Program-made: the position numbers and the translations under genes
DNA from: an uncultured Acidobacteriaceae bacterium
GTDB taxonomy: Bacteria; Acidobacteriota; Terriglobia; Terriglobales; Acidobacteriaceae
Reading direction: 5' to 3'
NCBI GenBank assembly: GCA_937879855.1
Contig: CALFMO010000050.1
Coordinates: 124,001 to 188,000, forward strand
Length of the DNA: 64,000 nt
The notes under the pieces: generated by a model
Told to the model about the DNA's origin: nothing
The model's database searches: none
The model's input: only the letters and a program-made list of their open reading frames with translations
Shown here: piece after piece, positions 17,477 to 25,528 of the stretch
Position numbering within the stretch: the first letter of the stretch is position 1
How the letters are laid out: every line of letters starts with the position of its first letter

Positions 17477-17763
17477 GTCAGGAATACCCGGCCCGCTCCT
17501 TGGCGCGAGCTGTCCACTGCGACTCAATCTCGACGGCTCCCATCTCGCCAGTCGCGTAGTGACGAAAGCTGCTCCAGGGCCAGTCCTCGGGTTTGGCCAC
17601 CAATCCGCGCTTGGCGCAAGACTTACCCCGAGGTTTTGACCGTTCCACCCGCCTGAAAACATTAAGTTAATCAGAGCAAACTCCCTGTCATTCCGACCGG
17701 AGCCGGAGCAAACGCGACGGCGGAGTGGAGGAACCTTGTGTTTCCCCGGGCTCACGATGCCCA

Positions 17764-17790
17764 CGTAGGGACGGACGCATTCGTCCGTCC
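17764..17790. repeat. GGACGCATTCGTCC palindrome
   Basis: CGTAGGGACGGACGCATTCG plus TCCGTCC is a palindrome whose core recurs at 23947-24016 and 26092-26113. Confidence 0.6.
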
Positions 17791-17967
17791 CCGCGCCTCG
17801 CGCCGAGTCCCGAAGGGACGGCTGACGATAGCCCGCCAGTTTTAAGGGCGGTTGGCCGGCGGTTGACGATCAATTTCGTGCCGTAGGCACGATTGAGATT
17901 ACCGCCCAAGGGCTCAGGTGTCCTCGTGGGGCCCGCACCCGGATTTGTAAACGTGGGATGGCCTACG

Positions 17968-18180
17968 CAACCGACAGAGGCTGCCCCACCCTGCGCGATG
18001 TTCGCAGGGTGGGCACGATGCTGATTACATCTTGAGCCTATTGACCTTTGAGCCTGCCGTTGATCTTCCGGACTCAGAATCTCCTGCTCTCATCGGCCCG
18101 AATGCCCAGCCTTCGAAAACCGCGAAGGCTGGGGCAGCCGCTCTCGGAGTAGTACGAGCAAAAAACAAAGGTGGGCCAGC
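17968..18180 (+). repeat. About 210-bp dispersed repeat, copy C
   Basis: Third direct copy. It diverges from A and B in the middle (TGATTACATCTTGAGCC in place of the CTGGCGTCTTGAGCC stretch) but keeps both hairpins and the right end GGTGGGCCAGC. It ends 104 bp before the accessory operon. Confidence 0.85.
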
Positions 18181-18284
18181 CAGCCCCCAAAGAGCGCGAA
18201 AGGATGGGCCACTCGCGAAGGGTTCTTTCTACCAAGAGACATCCGATCGCGGATGGTTCATAATCCATTTGCAAATCGAAAACC

Positions 18285-19493
18285 ATGGCACCGATGCTCA
18301 ACCCGGACATTCTGCGATGGGCTAGGGAGACGGCTGGGCTTTCCCTCGAAGAGGCAGCCCACGCAATCGAACTGAAGGAAGCGTACGGCACGTCTGGGCC
18401 CGAACGGCTAGAGGCGCTTGAAGCGGGCAAGGAAGAGCCTTCCCGACCATTGCTTTTGAGAATGGCGAAGGTATATCGGCGGTCGTTACTCGTCTTTTAC
18501 CTTGAACACCGCCCGAAGACTGGTGACCGCGGCAAGGACTTTCGAACCCTTCCAGGGGGCGAGGAGCCACTGTACAACCCGGTCCTCGACGCGCTCCTTC
18601 GAGACATTCGAGGTCGGCAGGGCATCATCAAGTCTCTGCTCGAAGATTCCGAGGTTGAACGACTCCCCTTTATCGGATCTGCGACGGTGGACGTTCCCGT
18701 AACCACGCTGGCGGCACGGATCACCAAAGGGCTCAAATTCGACCTGAATAGTTTTCGTAAACAAGCCAAGATTGAGGAGGCGTTCGCGTACTTGCGTCTC
18801 AGAACGGAGGCCAGCCGAATTTTCGTCATGCTCCTCGGGAATTTAGGAAGCCACCACACCAACATCCCTGTTGACACGTTCCGCGGCTTTGCGTTGGCGG
18901 ACGAGATCGCCCCGCTCGTAGTCATAAACGACAACGACGCCGTATCCGCTTGGAGCTTCACGACATTGCACGAAGTGGCCCACTTGTGGCTCGGTGCCAC
19001 CGGGCTCAGCGGATCGGTGAGCGGACTGAAGATTGAACAATACTGTAGCGACGTTGCTGCGGAGATACTGCTGCCGCCAAATGAGCTTGAAGAGTTCGCT
19101 CGGGCTAGAACGCTCTCCTCAGACAAACTGGCGGAACGAGTCTCCCAATTTGCGGACAAGCGCAACATCAGCCGCGCGATGGTCGCCTACAGACTATTTC
19201 GAACCGGGGCTATCGCTGAAAAAACGTGGGACGACCTCCGAGAGAAATTCTACAAGGACTGGGTTGCTCACACAGAGCGCGAGGCACTCAAACAGAAAGG
19301 TCGCGAAGGTGGGCCGAGCTACTACGTCATTAGAAGGCATAAGATCGGTAAGGCGCTGCTTGCCTTAGCCAATCGCTCTCTCGGCGAAGGTCTCCTCACA
19401 TACACCAAGGCGGCGAGACTACTCGGCGTGAAAGCGCGAAACGTGGAGCCCTTGCTCTCGGGTTCGTCGTCTAGCCGAGGAGGCGAGTCATGA
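18285..19493 (+). CDS. XRE-like HTH protein fused to an ImmA/IrrE-type metallo-endopeptidase
   Basis: The first 65 of 402 residues form an XRE-like helix-turn-helix (ILRWARETAGLSLEEAA, ERLEALEAGKEEPSRPLLLRMAKVY). The middle is the ImmA/IrrE (COG2856) metalloprotease, with HEVAHLW giving zinc-ligand His at 229 and 233 and catalytic Glu230, then EQYCSDVAAEILLP with the third-ligand region. The C-terminus (about 330-402) is a helical extension. Such proteins act as repressor-cleaving or self-regulating antitoxin-type partners. The stop overlaps the DUF4411 start (ATGA), implying translational coupling. Lower apparent GC than the flanking core genes suggests acquisition. Confidence 0.88.
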   Translation: MAPMLNPDILRWARETAGLSLEEAAHAIELKEAYGTSGPERLEALEAGKEEPSRPLLLRMAKVYRRSLLVFYLEHRPKTGDRGKDFRTLPGGEEPLYNPVLDALLRDIRGRQGIIKSLLEDSEVERLPFIGSATVDVPVTTLAARITKGLKFDLNSFRKQAKIEEAFAYLRLRTEASRIFVMLLGNLGSHHTNIPVDTFRGFALADEIAPLVVINDNDAVSAWSFTTLHEVAHLWLGATGLSGSVSGLKIEQYCSDVAAEILLPPNELEEFARARTLSSDKLAERVSQFADKRNISRAMVAYRLFRTGAIAEKTWDDLREKFYKDWVAHTEREALKQKGREGGPSYYVIRRHKIGKALLALANRSLGEGLLTYTKAARLLGVKARNVEPLLSGSSSSRGGES

Positions 19494-19993
19494 TTTACCT
19501 CCTCGACGCCAACATCCTCATAACGGCGGCGAACACATACTACGGAATCAGCCGCGTCCCAGAATTTTGGACCTGGTTACAGCATCAGGGGACTTCCGGG
19601 TTCATAAAGATTCCTGTCGAGATGTACGAAGAGGTCTTGGAGGGTCGCAAAGAAGATGACGAGTTGCTTGATTGGGTCAGGAATGACACCAATCGTACTG
19701 CCCTAGTATTCGATGAGGCGTCAAAGCCCGATTTGGTTCAGCGAGTCGTGAAAGAGGGATATGCGAGCGGCCTGACCGACGACGAAGTAGAGAAACTGGG
19801 GCGCGATCCCTTCCTGATCTCCTATGGGCTGGTTGATGGCAACCGTTGCATCGCCACTACTGAAGTATCGAAGCCTACGAAGACACGCCATAACCGACAT
19901 ATCCCGGACGTGTGCGCCACGTTGAAAGTGAGTTGTTGCGGACCATGGGAACTCAATAAACATCTCGGGTTCAAGACTGGATGGAAGGCATGA
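19490..19993 (+). CDS. DUF4411-family PIN-like protein, putative toxin nuclease
   Basis: The 167 residues open with MIYLLDANILITAANTYYG, a PIN-type first strand with Asp6. Further acids (Glu44, Glu47/48, Asp106 in GRDPFLI, Asp140 in HIPDVC) fit a PIN-like active site. The family is DUF4411, very often encoded just after an XRE/ImmA-IrrE gene as here, with a 4-base overlap. The likely role is a metal-dependent RNase toxin or effector; this is inference from fold and context. It is followed 52 bp later by the FRG gene. Confidence 0.85.
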   Translation: MIYLLDANILITAANTYYGISRVPEFWTWLQHQGTSGFIKIPVEMYEEVLEGRKEDDELLDWVRNDTNRTALVFDEASKPDLVQRVVKEGYASGLTDDEVEKLGRDPFLISYGLVDGNRCIATTEVSKPTKTRHNRHIPDVCATLKVSCCGPWELNKHLGFKTGWKA

Positions 19994-20045
19994 ATAGCCC
20001 TTGGGGGCGGGCGCCGAAGCATGAGCCGCCTGGGGGAGATACAAG

Positions 20046-20795
20046 ATGAGCGAATGGGAGAAATTTCTCAAAGACGTCGAGAAGGCCACGGAAGGAATCG
20101 ACGAGCCATTCTTTCGAGGCCATCCGGATTCGAGTTGGACCCTCGTGCCCTCCCTCGGTCGCTACCGCTTCCACAAATGGTTTGAGAACAATCTTTACTA
20201 TGACTTCTTAACCTACGGTGCGTCTTGGCTTCCTCACAGCATCGACTCGTGGGATACGCTGTTTATCATGAGGCACCATGGACTGCCAACTAGGCTGATC
20301 GACTGGACGCAGTCATTCTCAACAGCTCTCTATTTCGCGACCCGAGACTGTTCGAGCGACGCCGCGCTTTGGATACTTGACGCCTATGCCCTAAACAAGA
20401 GCACACTCGACGACGATTCAATTTTGCATCCTCAATCCGATCACGAGTATTACGACTATTTCATCGGCGAGCCTCGGAAGAAATTTCCAGCGAGGGCGCT
20501 GGCGATCCTTCCGAGCAAGGCCACGGACCGAGTCCTTGCCCAGCGGGGCGTTTTCACTATTCACAAGCACCGAGAGGAAGACCTGTACACCGTCTGTAAG
20601 AGCGCCCTCAAAAAGCTTGTTCTGCCCTCCGTCGCCGTCCAAGACGCGCGCAATTTCCTCAAGCTCGCAGGAACCAATGAGTTCACTCTTTTTCCCGGCC
20701 TCGACGGCCTTGCACGGTGGCTCCGCCTAGAGCACGAAGTAGACTTTGCCAAGAGACGAAAACCGCGCAAGGGGAAAAAATCTCGTAAGACTTGA
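20046..20795 (+). CDS. FRG-domain protein
   Basis: The protein has the FRG domain hallmarks in order: EPFFRGHPDSSW (20-31), LVPSLGRY, MRHHGLPTRLIDWTQS (75-90) and ALYFATRD. The 249 residues end in a basic RKPRKGKKSRK tail. Biochemical function of FRG domains is not established to my knowledge; they are common in variable and defence-rich loci. GGGGGAG lies about 9 bases before the ATG. The gene is the third in a same-strand run after XRE/ImmA-IrrE and DUF4411 and shares their lower apparent GC. Confidence 0.85.
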   Translation: MSEWEKFLKDVEKATEGIDEPFFRGHPDSSWTLVPSLGRYRFHKWFENNLYYDFLTYGASWLPHSIDSWDTLFIMRHHGLPTRLIDWTQSFSTALYFATRDCSSDAALWILDAYALNKSTLDDDSILHPQSDHEYYDYFIGEPRKKFPARALAILPSKATDRVLAQRGVFTIHKHREEDLYTVCKSALKKLVLPSVAVQDARNFLKLAGTNEFTLFPGLDGLARWLRLEHEVDFAKRRKPRKGKKSRKT

Positions 20796-20863
20796 GGAAA
20801 AATCGCAGTCCGACTAACGGTGCTCGCTAGGGCTAGATATGTCCCAGCGTCCGTCCCAAGACT

Positions 20864-20892
20864 TTGCGCTCGCTTCACCCGCGTGATATTCT
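20864..20892 (+). promoter_or_regulatory. Predicted sigma-70-type promoter for rpsO
   Basis: TTGCGC and TATTCT are separated by exactly 17 bases and lie 48 bp before the rpsO start. Placement and spacing support a vegetative promoter, predicted by eye only. Confidence 0.5.
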
Positions 20893-20939
20893 CTAAGCGT
20901 CACATAGACAATCGATTAAGACAGGAGTGCACCAGGCAA

Positions 20940-21206
20940 GTGTTAGCCAGAGAGCACAAGAAATCCGTGATTGACCAGTACGGGACGCATCCCAGCGATA
21001 CCGGCAGCCCTGAGGTCCAGATCGCGTTGCTGAGCGAACGCATTGGGCAGTTGACGGAACACTTCAAGACGCACCAGAAAGACCACGGCTCGCGCCGCGG
21101 CCTTCTCATGCTGGTCAGCAAGCGGCGTAGCTTGCTCGACTACCTTAAGAAATACGATACCGAGCGCTACAAAACCGTCATCACCAAACTCGGCATCCGC
21201 AAGTAA
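20940..21206 (+). CDS. rpsO: 30S ribosomal protein S15
   Basis: The 88-residue S15 binds 16S rRNA in the small-subunit platform. The conserved DTGSPEVQIALLSERI, LTEHFKTHQKDHGSRRGLL and RRSLLDYLKK blocks are intact. The GTG at 20940 gives the standard length; the open frame extends 40 codons upstream without family similarity. GGAG lies 12 bases before the GTG, a little far. It precedes pnp, the classical order, and S15 often regulates its own mRNA in this arrangement. Confidence 0.95.
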   Translation: MLAREHKKSVIDQYGTHPSDTGSPEVQIALLSERIGQLTEHFKTHQKDHGSRRGLLMLVSKRRSLLDYLKKYDTERYKTVITKLGIRK

Positions 21207-21225
21207 TTGCTTGGCCCGGGGTGGA

Positions 21226-21278
21226 TCAAAATCCCCACCCTCTTTCGCAAAGAACGCGAAAGAAGGATGGGGCACCCA
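21226..21278 (+). repeat. TCAAAATCCCCACC palindromic element, rpsO-pnp spacer
   Basis: Outer arms CCCCACCCT / GGATGGGG and inner arms CTTTCGC / GCGAAAG form a long hairpin between rpsO and pnp. The same frame, TCAAAATCCCCAC ... GTGGGGCACCC with variable inner palindromes, occurs at 48649-48701 (reverse) and inside ndh at 50837-50885. It could act as a processing or attenuation hairpin here. Confidence 0.75.
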
Positions 21279-21468
21279 CTAGTGAGATCGCGCCTCCGGG
21301 CTATTTCTGGAAATCCGTCTCTGGAGAGACGGTCCAGCATCGAGGAAATCTCCACACGTGCGTTTTTCAAGCGCTGATCCCTCGCCTTATCCGGCACCGC
21401 ACTTGTGCCCCGGCTGTCCTGCGTTTCGGCGGGAGCCCGGCTGCCTGTCTCATCTCAAAGGAATGAAT

Positions 21469-23904
21469 ATGAAACCAGAAGCAACTAGCGTTACAGTCAA
21501 TCTCGCCGGCGGTAAACAAATCTCATTTGAAACTGGAAAGCTTGCGAAGCAGGCGCACGGCGCGGCCGTCGTCCGGCTCGGCGAAAACGTCGTGCTCGCC
21601 ACCGCCGTCGCCAATCCCGAACCACGCGAGGGCATCGATTTCTTTCCCCTCACCGTCGATTACCGCGAGTACACCTACGCCGGCGGACGTTTCCCCGGCG
21701 GCTTCATCAAGCGCGAAGGCCGCATGAGCGAGCGCGAAGTGCTCACCAGCCGCCAGATCGACCGGCCCGTCCGGCCCATGTTTGCCGAGGGATTCAAGTG
21801 CGAGACCCAGGTCATCGCGTTCGTTCTTTCCGCCGACACCGATAACGATCCCGACGTGCTCGGCATCAACGGAGCGTCTTGCGCGCTCACGCTTTCCGAC
21901 ATTCCATTTCTCGGTCCCATCGGCGCGGTGCGCGTCGGGCTGGTGAACGGCCAGTTCGTGGTGAATCCCACCTACGACGAGATGCGCGAGAGCCTGGTCA
22001 ACATCATGGTCGTCGGAACCGCGGACGGCATTGTGATGATCGAGTCGGGCGCCAAGGAAGTGAAAGAAGATACCGTGCTCGACGCCATCGAGTTCGGCCA
22101 CACGGAGATCAAGAAGATTTGCAAGGCGATTAACGAATTGCGCGATAAGGCCGGCAAGCCGAAGCGGAAGGTCGAGCCTCCGCAATTTGACGACGCGTAT
22201 TACAACGACCTGCGGGGACGCATTGGCACCGAGTTGGCCGACGCGCTCGACACCAAGAAGCATCCCAAGGCAGAGAGCTACACGCTGGTCAAGGACATCA
22301 AGAAGAAATTGGCCGCCGCGCTACCAGAAGATGATGAAGAGGCCAAGAAGAAACTCGACCATTACTACGAGGCTCTGCGCGAACGCATCTTCCGCGAGCA
22401 GGTGATCAACGAGAAGCGCCGTCCCGATGCCCGCGCCTTTGACGAAGTCCGCGAAATCTGGATCGAAGCCGGCGTGCTGCCCAGAACCCACGGCAGCGCC
22501 ATCTTTACCCGCGGTGAAACCCAGGCACTAGTCACAACGACGCTGGGTACCAGCGACGACATGCAACGCCTGGAAGGCTTCGAAGGCGAAGCCAAAAAAC
22601 GCTTCATGCTTCACTATAACTTCCCACCGTTTTCCGTTGGGGAAGTTGCATTTCTGCGTGGAGCTGGACGGCGAGAAATCGGGCATGGAGCGTTGGCGGA
22701 GCGGGCGGTTTCGGCGGTGCTGCCGACAGAAGAGAAGTGGCCTTACGCGATGCGCGTGGTTTCCGACATTCTGGAATCGAATGGATCGTCGTCGATGGCG
22801 ACGGTTTGCGGGGCGTCGATTGCCCTGATGGATGCAGGTGTTCCGTTGAAGGCTCCGGTTGCCGGAGTTGCGATGGGGCTGGTGAAGGAGGGCGAGCAGT
22901 ACGCGATCCTCACCGACATCGCGGGCGCGGAAGATCATTACGGCGATATGGACTTCAAGGTTGCGGGCACACGAGACGGGATCACTGCGCTGCAGATGGA
23001 CATTAAAGTCGCGGGGATCACGTCGCAGATCATGCGTGAGGCGCTGGCGCAGGCGCAGCGCGGACGGCTGCACATCCTGGACAAGATGGAAGAAGTGATC
23101 ACCAGCGGCCGCGAAAAGATTTCCGATTACGCGCCGCGGTTCTACACCGTGCAGATTCCGGTCGACAAGATTCGCGACCTGATTGGGCCGGGCGGCAAGA
23201 TGATTCGCAGCATTGTGGAGCAGACCGGGGTGAAGATCGACGTGGAAGACTCAGGCCTGGTGAAAGTGGCGTCGAGCGATCAGCAGTCCGCGGCGAAGGC
23301 GCTGCAGATTATCGGCGACATCACGGCGACGGCTGAGGTAGGGAAGACTTATCTCGGCAAAGTGACGAGGCTGGCGGACTTTGGCGCGTTTGTCGAAATT
23401 CTGCCGGGGACCGATGGGCTGCTGCACATCAGCGAAGTGGCGGAGCATCGCATTGCCGATGTTCGCGACGAACTGAAGGAAGGCGACCAGGTACTGGTGA
23501 AAGTGCTCGCGGTGGAAGGCAACCGCATCCGGCTTTCGCGCAAGGCGATTCTGAAGGAGCAGCGCGCGAAAATGGGCGGCGGGGAAGCTCCTCCGCTTCC
23601 GGCTGGCGGCATGGCTCCGGCTGCCGAGGGCGAGCCGGCGTTGACCGGGTCGCTGGTGATCGAGGGCGGCGGAGATTTTCCTGATGAGCCCGATTCCGAG
23701 CCGAACTTCAATCGGGACGGGCCTCCGCACGTTGGTGCTGGCGCGGGTGATCGTCCGCGGGGCGGAGATCGCGGCGGCGACCGTGGTGGACGCGGCGGGC
23801 GTCCCGGGGGCGGTGGTCGTGGACGTGGACGCGGCGGACGTCCCGGTGGGGGTGGAGGGGGCGGTCGTCACGGCGGTCACGGTGGTGGCGGCGGGCGGCA
23901 TTAA
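21469..23904 (+). CDS. pnp: Polyribonucleotide nucleotidyltransferase with Arg/Gly-rich tail
   Basis: This 3'-5' phosphorolytic exoribonuclease of RNA decay has two RNase PH domains (about 10-140 and 310-540) around an all-alpha linker. A KH domain (IRDLIGPGGKMIRSI, from about 565) and an S1 domain (GKVTRLADFGAFVEILPGTDGLLHI split over about 624-697) follow. After the S1 domain comes an unusual tail of about 60 residues (752-811) of RGG, GRGRGG and GGHGGG repeats. The ATG at 21469 has AAAGGA 6 bases upstream; another ATG two codons earlier abuts that site. Downstream of rpsO. Confidence 0.96.
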   Translation: MKPEATSVTVNLAGGKQISFETGKLAKQAHGAAVVRLGENVVLATAVANPEPREGIDFFPLTVDYREYTYAGGRFPGGFIKREGRMSEREVLTSRQIDRPVRPMFAEGFKCETQVIAFVLSADTDNDPDVLGINGASCALTLSDIPFLGPIGAVRVGLVNGQFVVNPTYDEMRESLVNIMVVGTADGIVMIESGAKEVKEDTVLDAIEFGHTEIKKICKAINELRDKAGKPKRKVEPPQFDDAYYNDLRGRIGTELADALDTKKHPKAESYTLVKDIKKKLAAALPEDDEEAKKKLDHYYEALRERIFREQVINEKRRPDARAFDEVREIWIEAGVLPRTHGSAIFTRGETQALVTTTLGTSDDMQRLEGFEGEAKKRFMLHYNFPPFSVGEVAFLRGAGRREIGHGALAERAVSAVLPTEEKWPYAMRVVSDILESNGSSSMATVCGASIALMDAGVPLKAPVAGVAMGLVKEGEQYAILTDIAGAEDHYGDMDFKVAGTRDGITALQMDIKVAGITSQIMREALAQAQRGRLHILDKMEEVITSGREKISDYAPRFYTVQIPVDKIRDLIGPGGKMIRSIVEQTGVKIDVEDSGLVKVASSDQQSAAKALQIIGDITATAEVGKTYLGKVTRLADFGAFVEILPGTDGLLHISEVAEHRIADVRDELKEGDQVLVKVLAVEGNRIRLSRKAILKEQRAKMGGGEAPPLPAGGMAPAAEGEPALTGSLVIEGGGDFPDEPDSEPNFNRDGPPHVGAGAGDRPRGGDRGGDRGGRGGRPGGGGRGRGRGGRPGGGGGGGRHGGHGGGGGRH

Positions 23905-24283
23905 TCCTGTCCACGGATCTTCACGGATTCCACGGATTAAGAATTGGTAGCCCCGGACGCTTTCGTTCGGGGCGCTCGCTTGGCTCGAGGGGCGGACGAA
24001 TGCGTCCGCCCCTACGTGTTTTTGCTTGGAATAGTTTTCGTTTTTAAGGGCAAGAAATGCTCGCAAGCCGCTCGATCAGTGGGGCGGCGCGGTGATTGCC
24101 TTCCTACAGCATCCCATGTATTCGCCGAGAAAACTTGCCTGACTTGCGCGGTCGGCGGTCCTCATAGGAAGAGCTAAAGCGTGCAAATGCAATGCGAGCG
24201 CAAATCGCGACCGATAATGTGCAATTTGTCGGCAAAGGACTTGCTGGAGACTTCGGGAGAGCCGTCTGGCTCCTGGAGGATTT
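23905..24283. other. 379-bp spacer after pnp
   Basis: No gene is supported. It contains a block of palindromes at 23947-24016, namely CCCCGGACGCTTTCGTTCGG/GG and GGGGCGGACGAATGCGTCCG/CCCC, which may end pnp transcripts. The rest, with the leader of the next gene, shows nothing I can name. Confidence 0.6.
23947..24016. repeat. Two GGACGAATGCGTCC-type palindromes
   Basis: Two adjacent stem-loops share the GGACG-(A/C)-(A/T)-TCG/GCGTCC core also seen at 17764 and 26092. The second has a perfect GGGGCGGACG / CGTCCGCCCC stem. Confidence 0.65.
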
Positions 24284-24808
24284 GTGAAAAATCGGATTTT
24301 GTCTCTCACTTCTATCGCCACCCTCGCCGTTGTCTTCGGCATGATCTCCTGGGGCAGCGCGTTCGCTCAAAACGCTCCGTCTGCACCGGACCAAACACCG
24401 TCGCAGGCTCAGCCCGCGGCCCCGTCGACGCCTGACACTCCGCCGTCGCAACAGACGCCGCAGACGCAGCCTACACCGACGCCGGATAATCCGCCTGCTA
24501 CGCAGCAGACGCCAACGTCTCAGGAGCCTGCCCAGACGCCTTCGCAGGCCCCCGATCAGGCGCAGCCGCAACCGCCGAGCTCGAATAACGGCATGCCGGC
24601 CGCGGGGACGTCAGCTACTGGAACCGCCGCTGACTCGCAGAGTTTCTCTGGAACGGTCGTGAAGTCGGGCGACAAGTACATGCTGAAAGATGACTCCGGC
24701 AAGACGTATGACATCGACCATCAGTCTGACGTTGCCAAGTTCGAAGGCAAGCGCGTGCGAGTGAAGGGCGTGCTTGATGCGAGCGGAACGAAGATCCTGG
24801 TGAAGTAA
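24284..24808 (+). CDS. Secreted Pro/Gln/Thr-rich protein with C-terminal OB-like DUF5818-type domain
   Basis: The 174-residue product starts at a GTG with GGAGG 4 bases upstream. It has a signal peptide ending SAFAQN (near 28) and a long low-complexity linker of Pro, Gln, Thr and Ser to about 115. A small beta domain follows: FSGTVVKSGDKYMLKDDSGK, then YDIDHQ and KRVRVKGVLD. That C-terminal pattern resembles DUF5818-type domains of acidobacteria (tentative). Probably periplasmic or surface exposed; function unknown. A strong terminator follows. Confidence 0.82.
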   Translation: MKNRILSLTSIATLAVVFGMISWGSAFAQNAPSAPDQTPSQAQPAAPSTPDTPPSQQTPQTQPTPTPDNPPATQQTPTSQEPAQTPSQAPDQAQPQPPSSNNGMPAAGTSATGTAADSQSFSGTVVKSGDKYMLKDDSGKTYDIDHQSDVAKFEGKRVRVKGVLDASGTKILVK

Positions 24809-24841
24809 GCGCCGACGCAACTGGAATTCCCGATTTAATGC

Positions 24842-24889
24842 ACCGAGGACATGGGGCTAATCGGCCCCATGATCCTCGGTAATTTTTTT
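24842..24889 (+). terminator. Strong intrinsic terminator
   Basis: ACCGAGGA-CATGGGGC and GCCCCATG-ATCCTCGGT form a long stem with one small mismatch around TAATCG, followed by AATTTTTTT. It lies 33 bp after the stop of the secreted protein gene and 8 bp before the convergent VOC gene. Confidence 0.88.
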
Positions 24890-24896
24890 GCGTTTG

Positions 24897-25289
24897 CTAC
24901 TTTACTCTTTCCGCGATCGTGATCTCCCAGCCTTCGGGGTCTTCGAAGGCAAATTCTCGCATTCCGTAGAATTGTTTTTTCAGCGGCATGGTAATCCGGG
25001 CGCGGCTTTTCTGGACCGCGGCGAGGATCTCTTCAATTCCTTCCACTTCAATGAACAGCGTGAGGCAGCCGCCGATGGCCTTGGCCCCAAGCGCGGGGTA
25101 ATCTTCGGCGACGGCTTTCTGGTCGTTGAAGAAAATCTCGACCGCTCCGTTCGTGACGGAGCCGAAGACGTAAGGAGCCTGATCGGGAACGGTGATGGCG
25201 GGTTGAAAACCGAGGACGGAGCGATAGAACTCCATGCTGGCGGCGACATCGCGGACCACAAGATTGGGCGTAAGTTTCTGGAATTTCAT
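24897..25289 (-). CDS. VOC (glyoxalase/bleomycin-resistance) family protein
   Basis: The 130-residue protein has the paired beta-alpha-beta-beta-beta build of the vicinal-oxygen-chelate family: LTPNLVVRDVAASMEFYRSV at the start and GMREFAFEDPEGWEITIAE at the end, with Glu ligand candidates in EIFFND and WEIT. The substrate is unknown; no His is seen at the first usual metal position. The ATG at 25289 was chosen for AGGAG 6 bases upstream; the frame is open for 80 more codons but without similarity. Confidence 0.87.
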   Translation of the reverse strand: MKFQKLTPNLVVRDVAASMEFYRSVLGFQPAITVPDQAPYVFGSVTNGAVEIFFNDQKAVAEDYPALGAKAIGGCLTLFIEVEGIEEILAAVQKSRARITMPLKKQFYGMREFAFEDPEGWEITIAERVK

Positions 25290-25528
25290 GGTGTCTCCTT
25301 TTTTGTTTTTGGGTGGGCGCGGCCGATTGTATCGGGAGGCGCGACACACACCAGGGTTGTGTGCTCGCAACGCCTCCATCCGCGCTCCTTGCGAGGGGAA
25401 CGCAGGTAGGGCCGCCTCATTTTCTGTGGCGCCGCCGTCAGGGAAGGAGCGGCGCGCGGGGCCCGCGAGGTACGAGGAAGAGAATAACATGGGAGTCAAG
25501 TTTGGATTGAATGCGCGGGGAGTGGCCA

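Larger units (their letters stand above)
17341..18284. other. 944-bp spacer with repeats
   Basis: No gene is supported. It holds the second 95-bp unit (17382-17476), a GGACGAATGCGTCC-type palindrome (17764-17790) and copy C of the 210-bp repeat (17968-18180). I can assign nothing to 17477-17763 or 17791-17967. It forms the left border of the XRE/DUF4411/FRG operon. Confidence 0.65.

Noticed and set aside
16662..17639. Plus-strand ORF (325 codons) overlapping the PD-(D/E)XK gene
   Set aside because: Frame-shifted shadow; a product of Arg/Pro/His runs without motifs.
17688..17909. Short minus-strand ORF in the spacer before the accessory operon
   Set aside because: Runs through a GGACGCATTCGTCC palindrome and has no protein character.
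14971..18180. Possible CRISPR array because of repeated hairpins
   Set aside because: Repeats are about 95 and 210 bp, few, and unevenly spaced, without regular short spacers or cas genes.
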